Shown here piece after piece: positions 41,771 through 55,600 of a DNA stretch of 64,000 nucleotides. The translations under genes and the position numbers were made by a program. Origin of the DNA: Ahaetulla prasina (lineage: Eukaryota > Chordata > Lepidosauria > Squamata > Colubridae); contig NC_080542.1 of assembly GCF_028640845.1 (NCBI RefSeq), positions 17,080,783 to 17,144,782 of the forward strand, in the 5' to 3' direction. Within the stretch, counting starts at the first letter, position 1; each line of letters begins with the position of its first letter. The notes beneath the pieces were generated by a model that saw only the letters and a list, made by a program, of their open reading frames with translations, was not told the origin of the DNA and did not search any database.

Positions 41771-43108
41771 CTAGAAAAAAAAAAAGAGAGCGCGCATCAT
41801 ATTTATTGTATAGTTACTCCATTATTTCTCACTGTTCTGCACACTTTTCTTCTGTATCAACTTAGAATGTAGAAGACTCACTGGTGTCATTTCACTTATT
41901 TATTTATTTATTTTTGTACAGGTGGACTTCGACTTATGACCACAATTGAGCCCCACATTGTCCACTGCTAAGCAAGACATTGTTAAGTGAGTTTTTTTCC
42001 CATTTTGCAACCTTTCTTGTCACAGTTGTTAATGAATCGCTGCAGTTGTTAAATTAGTAACACAGCTTTTAAATGAATCTGGCTTCCCCATTGACTTTGC
42101 TTTTCAAAAGGTAGCAAAAGGGGAATCAGGTGGCCCTGGGACACTGCAACCTTCATAAATATGAGTCAGTTGCCAAGTATATGAGTTTCGATCACATGAC
42201 CATGGTCATAAGTGTGAAAAATGGTCATAAGTCACTTTTTTCAGTGCTGTTGTAACTTTGAATGGTCACAAGCGAACTGTTGTAAGTCAAGGACTACCTC
42301 TATTTGTACTTATAAGAAACATGGTCAGACTACCATGAATTTACACATATATATGACCAGTGTGGATTTTCCATTATTCATGAACCTTTGATCTTGCATT
42401 AGATCTTGGAAATGTGGTAAATTTTAATGAGGTCAAGAAAATGTTTTTAGTCCTCATAAACCCAGATGATACGAACATTTAGAATTAGTAACATGTAAAA
42501 GATGAAAATTGGTCTATGGAATTGAACTTTCCAGGACGTTTTTCAGACATTAATTTGAAATTAAGGAGAAATTTCCTAACAGTGAGGACAATTAACCAGT
42601 GGAACAGCTTGACACCAGAAGTTGTGTGTGCTTCATCACTGGAGGTTTTTAAGAAGGGACTGGACAACCACTTGTCTGAAATGGTATAGAGCAGGAGTCA
42701 GCAACCTGCGACTCTGGAGCCACATGTGGCTCTTTCACCCCTCTGCTGTGACTCCCTGTCACTCAAAATATGCATCACAGCCCCCAATGTGCGACACCTG
42801 CCGTCATGCAATTTATTGAGCTTTTCAACCTCTAGAAGGGCAATTATGGATAAATCCAAGAAAAGAAAAGTTTCAGAAGAAAACAGAACATTTACTTGAA
42901 CATTTCATTCAAGTATATACGCTAGTTTTGGGGCCGCTCAAGAAATAGTCACGGGAAGGATTCTGTGGCTCCCGGTGTTTTCTTTTCTGTGGGAGATGGC
43001 TCCAAATGGCTCTTTGAGTGCTTAAGATTGCAGATCCCTGGTATAGAGTCTCCTGCTTAAGCAGGGGGTTGGACTAGAAGACCTCCAAGGTCCTTTCCAG
43101 CTCTATTC

Positions 43109-43148
<40 letters not shown>

Positions 43149-46100
43149 GTTAGTACAGCTCAACCTCTGAGCTGCAAATAAAAAGCAAACCAAAATTGAT
43201 GGAAGGAAATAAGCTTTCTCCATCAGCTGGCGGGTTGGTGATTTTTGTTGTTGTTGTTCTAAAAACAATGTAAGTTTGTTTTGTACATTTGTACATTTAC
43301 AAATGTAAATAGTTTCGAGGTTTATGCTATTCAAGAAATAGTTTGCTTTTTATACTTGAAACAAAACTCTTTCCCTGGTAGATACTAAAGGCAACCGATT
43401 TGTATTTGCTGAATATTTAGAATTTGAAGGTAATCCACCCCAATCTTAATTTTTTTCTCCTATGAGTTTTTTCTGGTTCCCCACCCTTTTATTGTCACTC
43501 TTCTAGCAAACCAGCAGCAAAATCATCATATTTGGACCAACTTGGATTCTTCCAATTGATCGACTGATTTGTTCAAGAGTGGTGTGAACTAGACAGCTTT
43601 TGGATAAGAACCCCTTTCCCGTTTCTTACGTTTTCGAAAAGCATTTTTGAAGCCGATATCACAAACAGAGGAACAGTTCTCTGGCAGTGTCCCGTGATAG
43701 AGGATGAGCTCATTCTGTATCCCTTCTGGATTTCTCTTCTCCATCCAGTTTTTTTTCCAGCAATAGGAAATCCACAAAAATCGGTTTTGGATCCTCTCTA
43801 TCTATAAGGAAAAAAAGCCAAGACCGTGTGAGTCATTTTATTTTATCGAGCCTTATTTGTTTGAGGGAGGGAGGGAGGGAGGAAGAAAAAAGAAAGAAGA
43901 AAAAAAGAGAGAGAGAGAGAGGAAGGGAGGGAGGGAGGGAGAGAAAGAAGGAAAGAAAAAAAGAGGGAGGGAGGAAAGAAAGAAGGAAAGGAAGAAAAAA
44001 GGAAGAAGAAAGGAAGGAAAGACAGAAAGTAAGAGTCAGGCAGGCAGGAAGGAAAGAAGGAAGGAAAGAGGGAGGAAGGGAAGGAAGAAGGAAGAAAGAA
44101 AAGACAGAAAGAAAGGAAGGAAGGAAGGAAGATTATTTTTTTAACAATCTTAAAATTGTAGATTGAGAAAAATATAAAAGAACTGACCTGTGGTTTGTGA
44201 CTTTTTGCTATCATAACATATCTCCTACTTTATCATGAAATGAGCTATATCAAATCTCAACTTTAAAAGAAAGTTTGGTGCTACTGTAATATATGACTGG
44301 TCTATCTTGTTTAAATAATCTAAAATTACTGTAGTTATTTTTCTCTGCCTTTTCCCCTGATTTGTGCTTATTCTGTGCTTCTTATCTATTATAGTCATGA
44401 TTTATTATAATCTGATTTAGAGAATGGAATGCCTTAAAAAATACGTACTATCTAGGGAATTCTGGAAGTTGAAGTTCAGACATCATAAAGTTACTAAGGT
44501 TGGAAAAGACTGGTCTATATTAATTAATCTTAATAGCAATATCTCCAATCGATCGCAACTTACTTTGACAACTTTGTAGCCCTCAGTTGTCTGGTTGAAA
44601 TTCTTCAACACATCCTGATACTCCTTCGAACACATATGCAGTTCCACTTTCTTAACTAAACATCCATCCATGGCTTCCCAGAAAGGAGATATATGCTTGT
44701 CTGCAACAAATAAATGGATTGAACAAATGAATAAATGAATAGAACTAAGGTCCCCTTATGATACCCTGTATAGATGGGAAGAACATTTTTGACCGTGGAG
44801 AGTCTGCCTTGGAAAATTCATCAATAATGTAGACAACCCAATCTTTTGCAACCAATCCATTTATTTCACATAGAAGAGAATGATTTAAATCCTCATATAC
44901 TTAAGCATCCTCCAGAAAATCCTAAATTATGATGCTCGGGATGAAACGGGACAAGTGTCCAAGGTAGGATTGAGTGTTTGTGTGAGAGATGCCACCAAGA
45001 AGGAGTGCTGCTATTCTTATGGTCTTAGGATGCTCTGATGTGCTACACATCCCATCAGCTAAACGGTGTTGGCTGGCAGGGATTAGAAGATGGACTTCCT
45101 CTTCAGTGGCCCCTGATCTATGCAACATCCTCCCACTGGAAATTAAAATGGCCCCAACCCTGATAGCTTTTCATAAGCCTAGGGCAGGGGTCAACAACCT
45201 GTGGCTCTGGAGCCGCATGTGGCTCTTTCATCCCTCTGCTGCAGCTCCCTGTCGCCAGTCGGCTCCACAACTGATAGGGATTTCAGTTAGGACAGGTAGA
45301 GGAAAAAGGACGCCAGGCTAGGAGGAGACTCTATGGTGGGGGAACTGGACTTCTGGTTGGTTCTCCCGAATTGAATGGGGGGGCTTCTGCTTAGGCCTTT
45401 TGTGGCTCTTTGAGTGTTTAAGGTTGCCGACCCCTGGCCTAGGGTGCTGAATGTGTTACGGGCTCTGTTGCCTGACTACATAGCTAACGGGTTAAGTATC
45501 TCAGCACTATGTATATTTATTTATTTTGAATTTTTCTATAGTTTTTTTTAATTGTTTTTAAAAATATTTTCAGTGTTTTAATTGTAATATCTCTTTTGAA
45601 CTGTAAGCTGCCCAGAATCATTGGCTGAGCTGGTGGCTGTAGAAATTGACTAAATGAATAAAACGTGGACAGAACATATGAGCTGGGGGTGCTAAGAAGT
45701 TGACCTCTTGAGTGATAAGCAAGAAATGAATATCAGACTAAGCAAGTTACTTTCTTTCTGTGAAATGCCCACCCATTAGGCAAATGTTGAAAGCTTTGTT
45801 CATGTGCTACCTTTTTTATTATCCTACACATCTTACTGTATGATAACATTCAGTGACTCCTTTTATGTCCTTTAAACAGGTTGTCAGGCTGAAATTTATT
45901 AGGATTCTTTTTCATAGCCAACACATTGTGTTCTCCACTGTAGAAACTTAGCACCCACCCTTCTCCTAGAAGAATGAAATATTTTAGGAAATATTAAAAA
46001 GGCACAATATTTCCTCTAAAAGAGAAATCTTAAGGGAGACAGAAACTCAGCTTCCTGCCCCCAGCAGATACTTGATGCCCATTGAAGACTGGGCTCAGCC

Positions 46101-48614
46101 TATCTACAAAACAAAAGACCTCAACTCCAGGGTGATGGGATTAGGACATGACCTTCCAGGACATAATAGGATTATGTATCAGCAGAGCTCACCACATGGC
46201 ACAACCAAGCTCCATCATTACATCAGCCCAAGGTTCAACCAAACTGACTCTGCATGAGAGTCTGACTACAGCCAACTGAATACATGCTCTTGCCACAGGA
46301 ACAGGAAGCTCAAGGGCAAGGCCCAAGAGAGGATATAAATAACCCCCACTCTCCATTCCATGTGTTCAGCTACCAAGGATTTCAAACCCATGTGAATCCT
46401 GCTCATCAATAAACCATCGTTCCAATCAGCCTCCATGTTTCCAGTGTCTTTCTCCCCACATGGAACTGAACCCAGATGGATATTTCTTCCAACACCACCA
46501 AGAAAACTATGCTGGCATGAAATGTCCTACCCCAAGAGATAAGAGTAGCTCTCTGGTTTTGATTTCTCCTTTTGCCACCAAACTGTAGCTAAAATATAGC
46601 AGAGTCGGAAGAGACCTTAGAGATCCAACCCTCTCCAAGCAGGAGACCCTATACTATTTCAGACAAAAGGCTGTCCAATCTCTTCTTAAAAACTACCAGT
46701 GATGGAGCACAATCTCTGGTGGCAAGTTGTTCCACTGGTTAATTGTTCTAACTGTCAGGAAATTTAGTTCTAGATTGCTTCTTTCCACCCATTGCTTCTT
46801 GTCCTGCCTTCAGGTGCTTTGGAGAATAGCTTGACTCCCCTCTTCTTTGTGGCAGCCCCTCAAATATTGGAACACTTCTATCATGTCAACTCTAGACCTT
46901 CTTTTCATGATGTGGTGGGAGGCATTGGTTGGGCTTCTACAGGAAAAGAAAGACCATAATTTGTGTGTGGTGCTTAGTTTTATCTCTGTGGCCTCCTTTC
47001 AGGGCAGGGGAAGATGAGTCCCATAACCCCCAGCCTTTGACAGCACTTTTGGAGTAGGGAGCCCTTACTACCGTGGCCCATGTCTTCATCATCACACAGT
47101 TAGGCCATGACCAGAAGTAGTATTCAGCTGGTCCAGACCAGTTCAGACGAACTGGTAGCGGAAATCGTGGGTGGGTCCATCCCGTCGCGTTCCCCCCCAC
47201 CCTCCCACCCCCCGGCTCTATGTCATCCTATTTAGGCATGTTTTTGAGGCCGGGTGCATGCGCAGAATGCATGCACGTGTGCTTACATTTGCGAACCGGT
47301 AGGGGAAATAAGGGAATACTACCCCTGGCCACGACATCATGCTAAATATGAGGCTGCCTTTGAAGATGGCTTTGAATCTGTAATTGACTCAAAATATAGC
47401 AGCAGGTCAAATGCTAACAGACACAAGGTAACAAAGAAATTTATCAGTGTAATTACCTCTGTTTTAGTCACTGCATTGGATGTTGGAGAGATTCTCTGTC
47501 TAGGGAAAACTAAGCAGTTGTACAAGTGGTCCTTGACTTACCATTATTCGTTTAGTGACTGACTGAAGTTCCAGCAACGTTACAAAAAGTGATTTATAAC
47601 CTGTCCTCGCACTTACGACTGTCGCAGCATCTCCAGGGTCACGTGATCAAAATTCGGACACTTGACAGCTGGCATATACAGGAAGTCCTCCGCTTACAAC
47701 CGTTCATTTAATGACCGTTCAAAGTTACAACGGCACTGAAAAAAGTGACTTACGACCAATTTTGACAGTTAAGATCTTTGCAGCATCCCCATGGCCACAT
47801 GATCAAAATTCAGATGCTTGGCAACTGGTTCATATTTATGACGGTTGCGGTGTCCAGGGATCACATGATCCCCTTTTTGTGACCTTCTGACAAGCAAAGT
47901 CAATGGGGGAACCCAGATTCGCTTAACAACTGGGTTATTAACTTATCAACTGCAGTGATTCACTTAACAACTGTGGCAAGAAAGGTCGTAAAATGAGGCA
48001 AAACTCAGTTAACAACTGCCTCACTTAGGAATGGAAATTTGGGGGCCAGGAGCCAATTTAAATCAGGCCCCGGGACCAAAGGGCTTTCAGTCCTGTGCTG
48101 GAGCCCATCCTCAGGGAACTTCCAAAATACGTGCATTTTGGGTTTCATTGTGGTCATAAGTCGAGGAGTGTGTGCAGAGGTGGGTTCTAAAATTTTTGCT
48201 ACCGGTTCAGTGGGCGTGGGCATGGCTTGATGGTCATGTGACACTGGGTGTGGCTTATTTTGTGGGCATGGCTTGATGGTCATGTGACACTGGGTGTGGC
48301 TTGGCGGTCATGTGACTGGGTGAGAGTGGCTTGGCAATCATGTGACTGGGTGGGCGTGGCCAATAACAATAAATAATAAAAATAATAAACAAAGTATACA
48401 AAACAATAAGAGGTACAAAAAACCAACTTTCACACTTTACACACACACAACACAACACAACTGACTCACACTCAATGTAAAAGCAGCTGCACTTCACCCA
48501 AAATGGCCCCTGCAACAAGCAGGAACCTCACACAGCCACAAAAAGCTCAAAAACCAACTTTCACACTTTACACACACACAACACAACACAATACAACTGA
48601 CTCTCTCTCACACA

Positions 48615-48652
<38 letters not shown>

Positions 48653-49561
48653 TGCCACATACAGCTTTGTGAGATTTAGTGTGTTTGTGTAGTTAAAGTG
48701 AAACACTACAGAAACACACCAAATGTCTGAAAGCTGCACAAATATTTTATTATTTTATTTTATTTATATTTTTTAGATCAGGGGTCTCCAACCTTAGTAA
48801 CTTTAAGGTTTGTGGACTTCAACTCCCAGAATTTCTCAGCCAGGAAAGTCCGCAAACCTTAAAGTTATTAAGGTTGGAGACCCCTGTTTTAGATAAAAGC
48901 AGCTAAATTTAAAACTTCCTTAACTTTAAATTGCTGTCTAAAAAAAACCCAACTCCTTTAAAAAAAACCAATTAACTGTTTTTTAATAGTTTACTTACCC
49001 AATTGAGGCAGGCAGATTGAGTTGCTCACCGAGGAGATGGATTGCAGGCAGGCGGATTCAGTTGCTAGCTGATGCAACTGATTTCAGCACAGTGAGCCCG
49101 AAAGGAGCAGTAATTAGGTAAGTGGGGAGGGGGAGGGGCGATTGGGTGGGCATGGGCAGGGGTTGTTGTAAGAGGTTGTTAAAAATGATTTTAAAAGCCT
49201 ATGATGATCAGGAAACTCGTCTGGGATCGCCAGAGAAATAAAAGATTTTAAAAGCTCCTCTGATGATCCCAGCTGAAGTTGCCTGATCTCAGCCCAGAAC
49301 CTCTTTAAAGAATTGTTTTAACAATCTCTTCGGCTGAAGAGCTTGTAGAAAACATGTTTTTTAAAGGTTCTGGTAATCGGGCAACAGTTGGGATCGCCAG
49401 AGGAGCCTTTTAAAACCTTTTGTTTTTACAACCTCTTCAGCCAAGGGAACCGGTTCGGGGGCATGGCCAGCTGGGCTTTGTTACCAGTTCTGCGAACTTG
49501 GCCAGTTTTTTGCCAATGGTTCTCAATAACCGGTCCAAACCGGTAGCAACCCACCAGTGTG

Positions 49562-49611
<50 letters not shown>

Positions 49612-52600
49612 TTTTTTTTAAAAGGCTTTTGGCCAATCCTGTATACTGATAGAAAGTAAACATGACAGCTGCTCTTCGGAGTACCAAAAAGCAGAAATGT
49701 CTGGCCAGTTTTTACAGACTATAACTGAAACTCTTGATAGATAATTGAAGGAATATATGAATCAAACTAATATTCGCTGTTTGCTTTTATTATGAATTGC
49801 TTATGCTGCTATATAATTGTTACTGATGAAACCAATATTCACTGTTTGCTTTTGATATTGCTAGAAATTATTTATTAGGAATTAAGCTTTGTTATTGGCT
49901 TTTGCTTATATTATTGTATACTGACAAAAATTAGTTGTTAGGAACTAATCCTAGCTTAGGGTTAGGGTTAGGGTTAGGGTTACACATGTAAATTTACACA
50001 TGTTTTCCCTCACAGAAGAAAATTTAGACTGGATAAACAATTGTGTGGAATATGGTGAGTCACTATTAATTGATAATACTGCTTATTTATTAGTAATGTT
50101 GTGGTAAAAAAATATCTGTTGATTTCTCTAAGTTAAAGTACAAATAAAACAGGTTCTCAGTATATATAAAAAAGCAACCCACTAAAGAATGGAGTAAGAA
50201 AAAAGAAAGAAAGTGGGGATGATATAAGAAAGAAGTAGATTTGTTTCCATAGAAAAGGCAATAAAAAGGTGATGTAGATAGGTTGAATAGAAAATATCTA
50301 CAGGCTCCTCACATCCTAGAAACAAATGTTTCAACTCCATCCCTTAGGACATCATTATAGGGCATTGCATGCCAAAACAAACAGACACAAAGACAATTCC
50401 ACCCACCACACACACACACACCATGCCGTCACTCTGCTAAACACCTAATTCCCACAGCTCTGCCTTTTGCCTAAGGATATTACCTATTTAATAGGACTGT
50501 ATTGCTATTATCCTTCTCATCTTCTGTATTAACCTCTCCTATTTGGTATCTTATGATTTACCACTTTGTATCTTATGATTTATGATTGTATTTTATGATT
50601 CATGATCTATGATTTATCATTTTGTTGTTTGTATATACACTGAGAGCTTGTGTACCAGAAAGAAATTCCTTGTGTGTCCAATCACACTTAAAGAATTCAA
50701 TTCAATTCAGTTCTGTTCTGTTCTGTTCTATGCTACGCTATGCTACACAATGCTATTCTTTCATTCCATTCTATTTCACTTTCTCTATTCCACCTGTGTT
50801 TCCCTGAAAATAAGACCATGTCTTATTTTCTTTTGGGGCCTAAAATAAACTAGGGCTTATTTTCATGGAGGGGTTTATTTTTTTCCCCATGTTTGGAAGG
50901 CCCAGCACTTCTGCTTGCTCACTGAGGGCAGGAGACTATGTGATGTACCAGTGCTGCCATTGCAAGGCAGGGGATTGGTGAAGCTGCCCCAAACAACCCG
51001 CATCAGCTTATTTCAGGGCTCTACACCCAGGCCATCCAATATCCCGATCGCTGCCTCACGGCCTCGGCCGCAGTGCCAAGATGCCGCTCAACCTCCTGCT
51101 CCTTTGCGGCCATGAGCAAGCAGATGAAGTGAGCCAGCGGCTCCTACTGCACATGGCTGTTGTTGCTGCTGCCATGAGGCAGGTGGATGGCCTGGCTGTG
51201 GGAGCCCTGAGGTAAGCCAGTGTGGGGCACATGGAACAAGTCCAGAATCCCCTTCAACAACCAGATGAAATAGGTGGCCGGGCAGCTCCGCAGGCACTTA
51301 AGTCGGGCTTATTTGGGGGTAGAGCTTATATTAAGCACATGCGTAAAAAACCACGCTAGGGCTTATTTTTTGGATAGGCCTTTTTTTTTCCAGGGAAAAC
51401 AGAAATGCATACTATTCTATAATTCTGTCCCATCCCATCCTAAAAAGAGAGTTTTTAATAAAGTAAGATATATCTTCTCACCCCATAAGCAGATCTCTCT
51501 CCTTAACTGGAATTTTCCCTTGCCTGGGACGAAAGCTTCATCTATCAGAAAATTAACCAGCAAGTCGTCTCCATCCCATGGCACTAATGTTCCCGTTTTC
51601 TTCTTGCTATATTCCTGTTCCAGATAGTAGTTGGTTATTATGTCAAAGGTAGACCATCTGGCATCAAACCTATGCTGCCAACGGACAGATTCATACAGGA
51701 GCTTGGAAGCAGTCTGTTCAGCTTCAGCTTTTTGGATCTTTGCAACAAGAAGTTTCTCTAACTTGCTGTAAATCTTCTGAGAAACATTTTCAACATCTTT
51801 TTCGGAACCATAAATCCAGACCACCTTTTCTCTTAGGCGATGGAAGCCAACCGGATACTGAGGCGAGATAGTTTTGCAGAGGTCTTTAAGGCTGTCGTCA
51901 CTGAAGCTTGGTATCTCGGCATTGCAGATGGTTTCTTTGTGGAATTTGGCAATAAAATCTGACAAATGCTCCTTGAATGAAGTAACTTTGCTTTGTATGC
52001 CCGCTACATGGATCACAGCCCTGTGGTCCTCAGCAAAAACCTGGAAGGGAGGTGGGAAATAATGTTTTTTGTAAAAACAAAATCAAATGGGTTAGAAATG
52101 TGGGTGTCAGCTTTGATTTGCATTGCACTGGTGTCCAAAGCAACAAGGCACTTCCGGGTTGACAGGATCAGCCAATGACATCACCATTACCTGGGCAACG
52201 CCTAGTAGGGGGCTCCTTTCATGTCCCTTGCAGGAGCTGGAACAAAGGATGGGAGCTCATCCCATCCCACAGCACCACTCAGGTCTCGAACTCGATTTTA
52301 CTAACCTCCAACCCGGTGTCTTAATCACAGGAGCTGCCATGCTCCTCAAGTTTTAATATATGTTTCTAGAACTCAGAGTACCAGAATTATTCCCAATTCC
52401 ATTTAGACAATTACTACAAAACCAATCTAAAGAAAAACAGTTCTAGTACTGAGGAAACATCCAATCAATCGTTAATCAGGAAACTAATATTGGGGTACAT
52501 GCCTCAATTCAGGGATTTGACACAAGCCTAGGGCCAGTTTGGTATAATTGTTCAGGCACTAGGTTAGGAACAGGAAGACTGTGAGTTCTAGTCCTGTCTT

Positions 52601-55600
52601 AGGTGCAAAACCTATCGGGTGTTGTGGTCCACTGGCAGCCTGCAGAGCTGGCAGCAGAGTCAGACAGTGGGGAAGCTGGGGACGAACATGGACCAGTCCT
52701 GGAGTCTCAGGAAAGTTTGGACAAGGGCTCTGTGTCAGAGGCAGAGATGGGGCCAGAGCAATCTGGGAGTTATGTGCTGCCTCCAGATCCTCCAGAGTCT
52801 GACGTTAGCAAGGCAGAGGAACAGGGGGAGCCTGTTCCCAGTGCGCACATGCGCAGAGCTGCCAGAAAGCAAGAACAGTTAAGACAAAAGGGACGATTCG
52901 GGAGTAGGGCTTGGAGATAATTGGCCCCTCCCATAAGACATAAACGAGGAGCAAAGGCACGTGAGCCTTTGCAGGAAGCAACTTTGTCTGTGCTGGTCGG
53001 TTTAAATTCTGAAGCTCCGTTTTGACTCTGTGCTCCATGTGACTTTACAAAGCTTATTGCCAATTAGGTCTTTGGCAGCGTGTCAAGGGAGATAAAGGTG
53101 GGTGCCTATCAGCCTTATCCCAAAGGACTGTGGCAGACTTCCATTGCACTCTTTACAAACTATTTGTGACTCATTACGGGCTGTGAATGAACATAATTCA
53201 CAGCCGTTGAAATAAAAAAAGGGGGTTTTGGGGACTAATTGTGTGCTTTTTACTATCTCAGGAAGCCCAGGCCAGAACACTGGCTGGCTTTAAGCCAGTC
53301 ACTCCCTCTCAGCCCTAGGAAGCAGGCAATGGCAAACCTCTTCTGATATCTTGCCAAGAAAACTGCAGGAGCTAGTACAGATGTCAGCATTGACTTGAAG
53401 GCACATATACAAAAGAGGGGAATGAATGCATTACAACCATTTTATTAGTGACCAAAGTTATAATAGCACTAAACAAAAATGTTACCTGGGACCTTTTTTT
53501 TCACACTTACAACTGCCACAACATGGGAACAATGGCCCATGTGATGAAAATTCATTGCTTAGTGACTGGCCTGTATTTATAATGGTTGCTGAACCATTAT
53601 ATATATAATGGTTGCTGAACAGTTGCTGAACAACTGTGTTACTAACTGATTAACTGCAGGGATTTACTTAACAACAGTGAGTAAAAAGGTCATAGCATGG
53701 AGCAAAACTCACTTAACAACTATCTTGCTGAACAAATTTTGGGCTCAGTTGCGTTTGTAAGTTGAGGACTACCTAAATATATTTGATAGAAGGACACAGA
53801 AGAACAAGTAGCTGTTGCCTTAAAAACACTATTACTTACTTGCAAGTCTCCACCATTGTTAGAGCAGTGGCTCTCCTGAGTTTGCATCCTTACAATACAA
53901 TTATGGGTTTCTGCCATGTCCTTCAGCAGATCTGCCCCTTCTTCAGAGAAGTAGATGCATAATTCTTTCTTCTCCAGAGGTATCATATCAAACACCAGAG
54001 AATCCAAATCTTTCTTGATCACAGGAATGGCTACATTCACAAATTTCTGGAGTCCTTTCACTTGCAATGACAAACTATTATGACTTTGCTTGAATTTGAT
54101 GTTCACATTGAGGTGTTCCCAATTCATAATATGAAAGACACTCTCCCCAGCTAATGCTAATTCTGGTTTAATAAGCAACATACTTTCTGTCAGTGGGGAA
54201 TTTTCTCTTAAGTAGTCCTTAATATGTTCTTCTACCGCAGCAGTCTGAGGAGGAAGGCCAATCATGGTTACCTGATTGGACGGAGTGTAATGAATGGCAA
54301 CTTCCTCACGAGACTTTAATCTTTTTAACAGGCCTTTCCACTCTGGCTCCTCAGTGACCCACTTCAATTGATCCTCAATCTCCACGGTCTTCTCACACAG
54401 CTGTTCCATTAGGATATTTTCAGCGTCTTTGATTTCACCCAAGCTTAAGCCACCAATTTGGACAATTTCAGAGACCTCCAAAATGGCTGAGATGTTCCTT
54501 TCCCAGAAAAAGCCTTCATGAAAGAATCTGCCCCATTGTTCCTTGAGAAACCGAACCTGGATTTCGGAGAGAGGGACCGATAGATATCGAAAACCACTAA
54601 GGAATTCCTCAAACTGTCTCTTCAGTTCTACCAGCTTCTGACGGGGACCTCTGAATAGGATGGTTGATGGATAATGGTCCAAGACTTCTGTGCTTACAGA
54701 AGGGTTTGTTGGAAATCTCTTCTGGAACAAGCTTTCTTTTATAACAATGTAAGGGACTGACTCGTATTGAGCTTTGACTTCAATTATTTCAGATTGGTAT
54801 TTCTCAGTCTTTCTATGAACAGCTTCCATAACTTTCTCCACATCTTTTGACAAACCACAAATCTGGATTTCATTATCCTGCAACCAACGGATATCTACAG
54901 GAAGCCTGTGGGTTACGTTCCTAAGGAACTGATTGGTGTTCCTGTTTTTAAAAATGGCAATTGCTTCATGACGGATGGATTTCATACATAACTGTGCGAG
55001 GAGACCATCTACCATTTCCTTCAATGAGATCAAAGGCCTCAATTTGCCCATTATCCATATTGCCTGTGAAAAGTCCGTATCAAATCTCTAAAAAAGATAA
55101 TTTAAAAAATTGGATGTTAGGGACACAACAGTTCTTGATATGATCGATAATGTAAGTCATAAAATCAGTGCGAAATCGGTATTCTAAATTTATGGCTGAC
55201 TGACAGATTCTTCCCGTCAGTATCACCGATAATTTTCCCTCTTGGCCTATATCGCTATCTAATAAACTTGATGGAGTTAGCTGAAATGGCAAAACTCACT
55301 ACCTTGATCAAAGAAAAGAACATTTATTTCTTTATTTATTTATTTATTTTGCCAATCACATATAAGATAACAGGTTAAAGTATAAATATAATTTGGCTAC
55401 ATGAAAAGAGTAAGTAAAAAGGAATATTAGGACAGGGATGGTAGGCAGGCAGGTGCTCTTATGCACGCCCCTTACAGACCTCTTAGGAATGGGGTGAGGT
55501 CAATAGTAGATAGTCTTTGGTTAAAGCTTTGGAGATTTTGGGAAGAGATCACAGAGTCTGGTAGTGAATTCCAGGCATTAACAACTCTGTTACTGAAGTC

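Larger units (their letters stand above)
48175..49559. mobile_element. hAT-like non-autonomous element, about 1.4 kb (ACCGGTT type)
   Basis: Ends CAGAGGTGGGTTCTAAAATT and ACCGGTAGCAACCCACCAGTG. The interior has tandem GCGTGGCTTGATGGTCATGTG-like units (48216-48360), an ACACACAACA duplication and GCC-rich parts, but no transposase. Confidence 0.7.

Noticed and set aside
43828..44214. Lys/Arg/Glu-rich and Phe/Ser/Leu-rich frames of 95-123 codons
   Set aside because: Pure artefact of the (GGAA)n tract in an intron.
49956..49982. Chromosome end
   Set aside because: Only four telomere units with a gene continuing on both sides; an interstitial patch.
52040..53840. Search for macrodomain exons between the KH array and WWE
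   Set aside because: Only SINE, LTR and a Tigger-like MITE were recognised; no GDIT.-type or NxAN-type macrodomain motif was seen.
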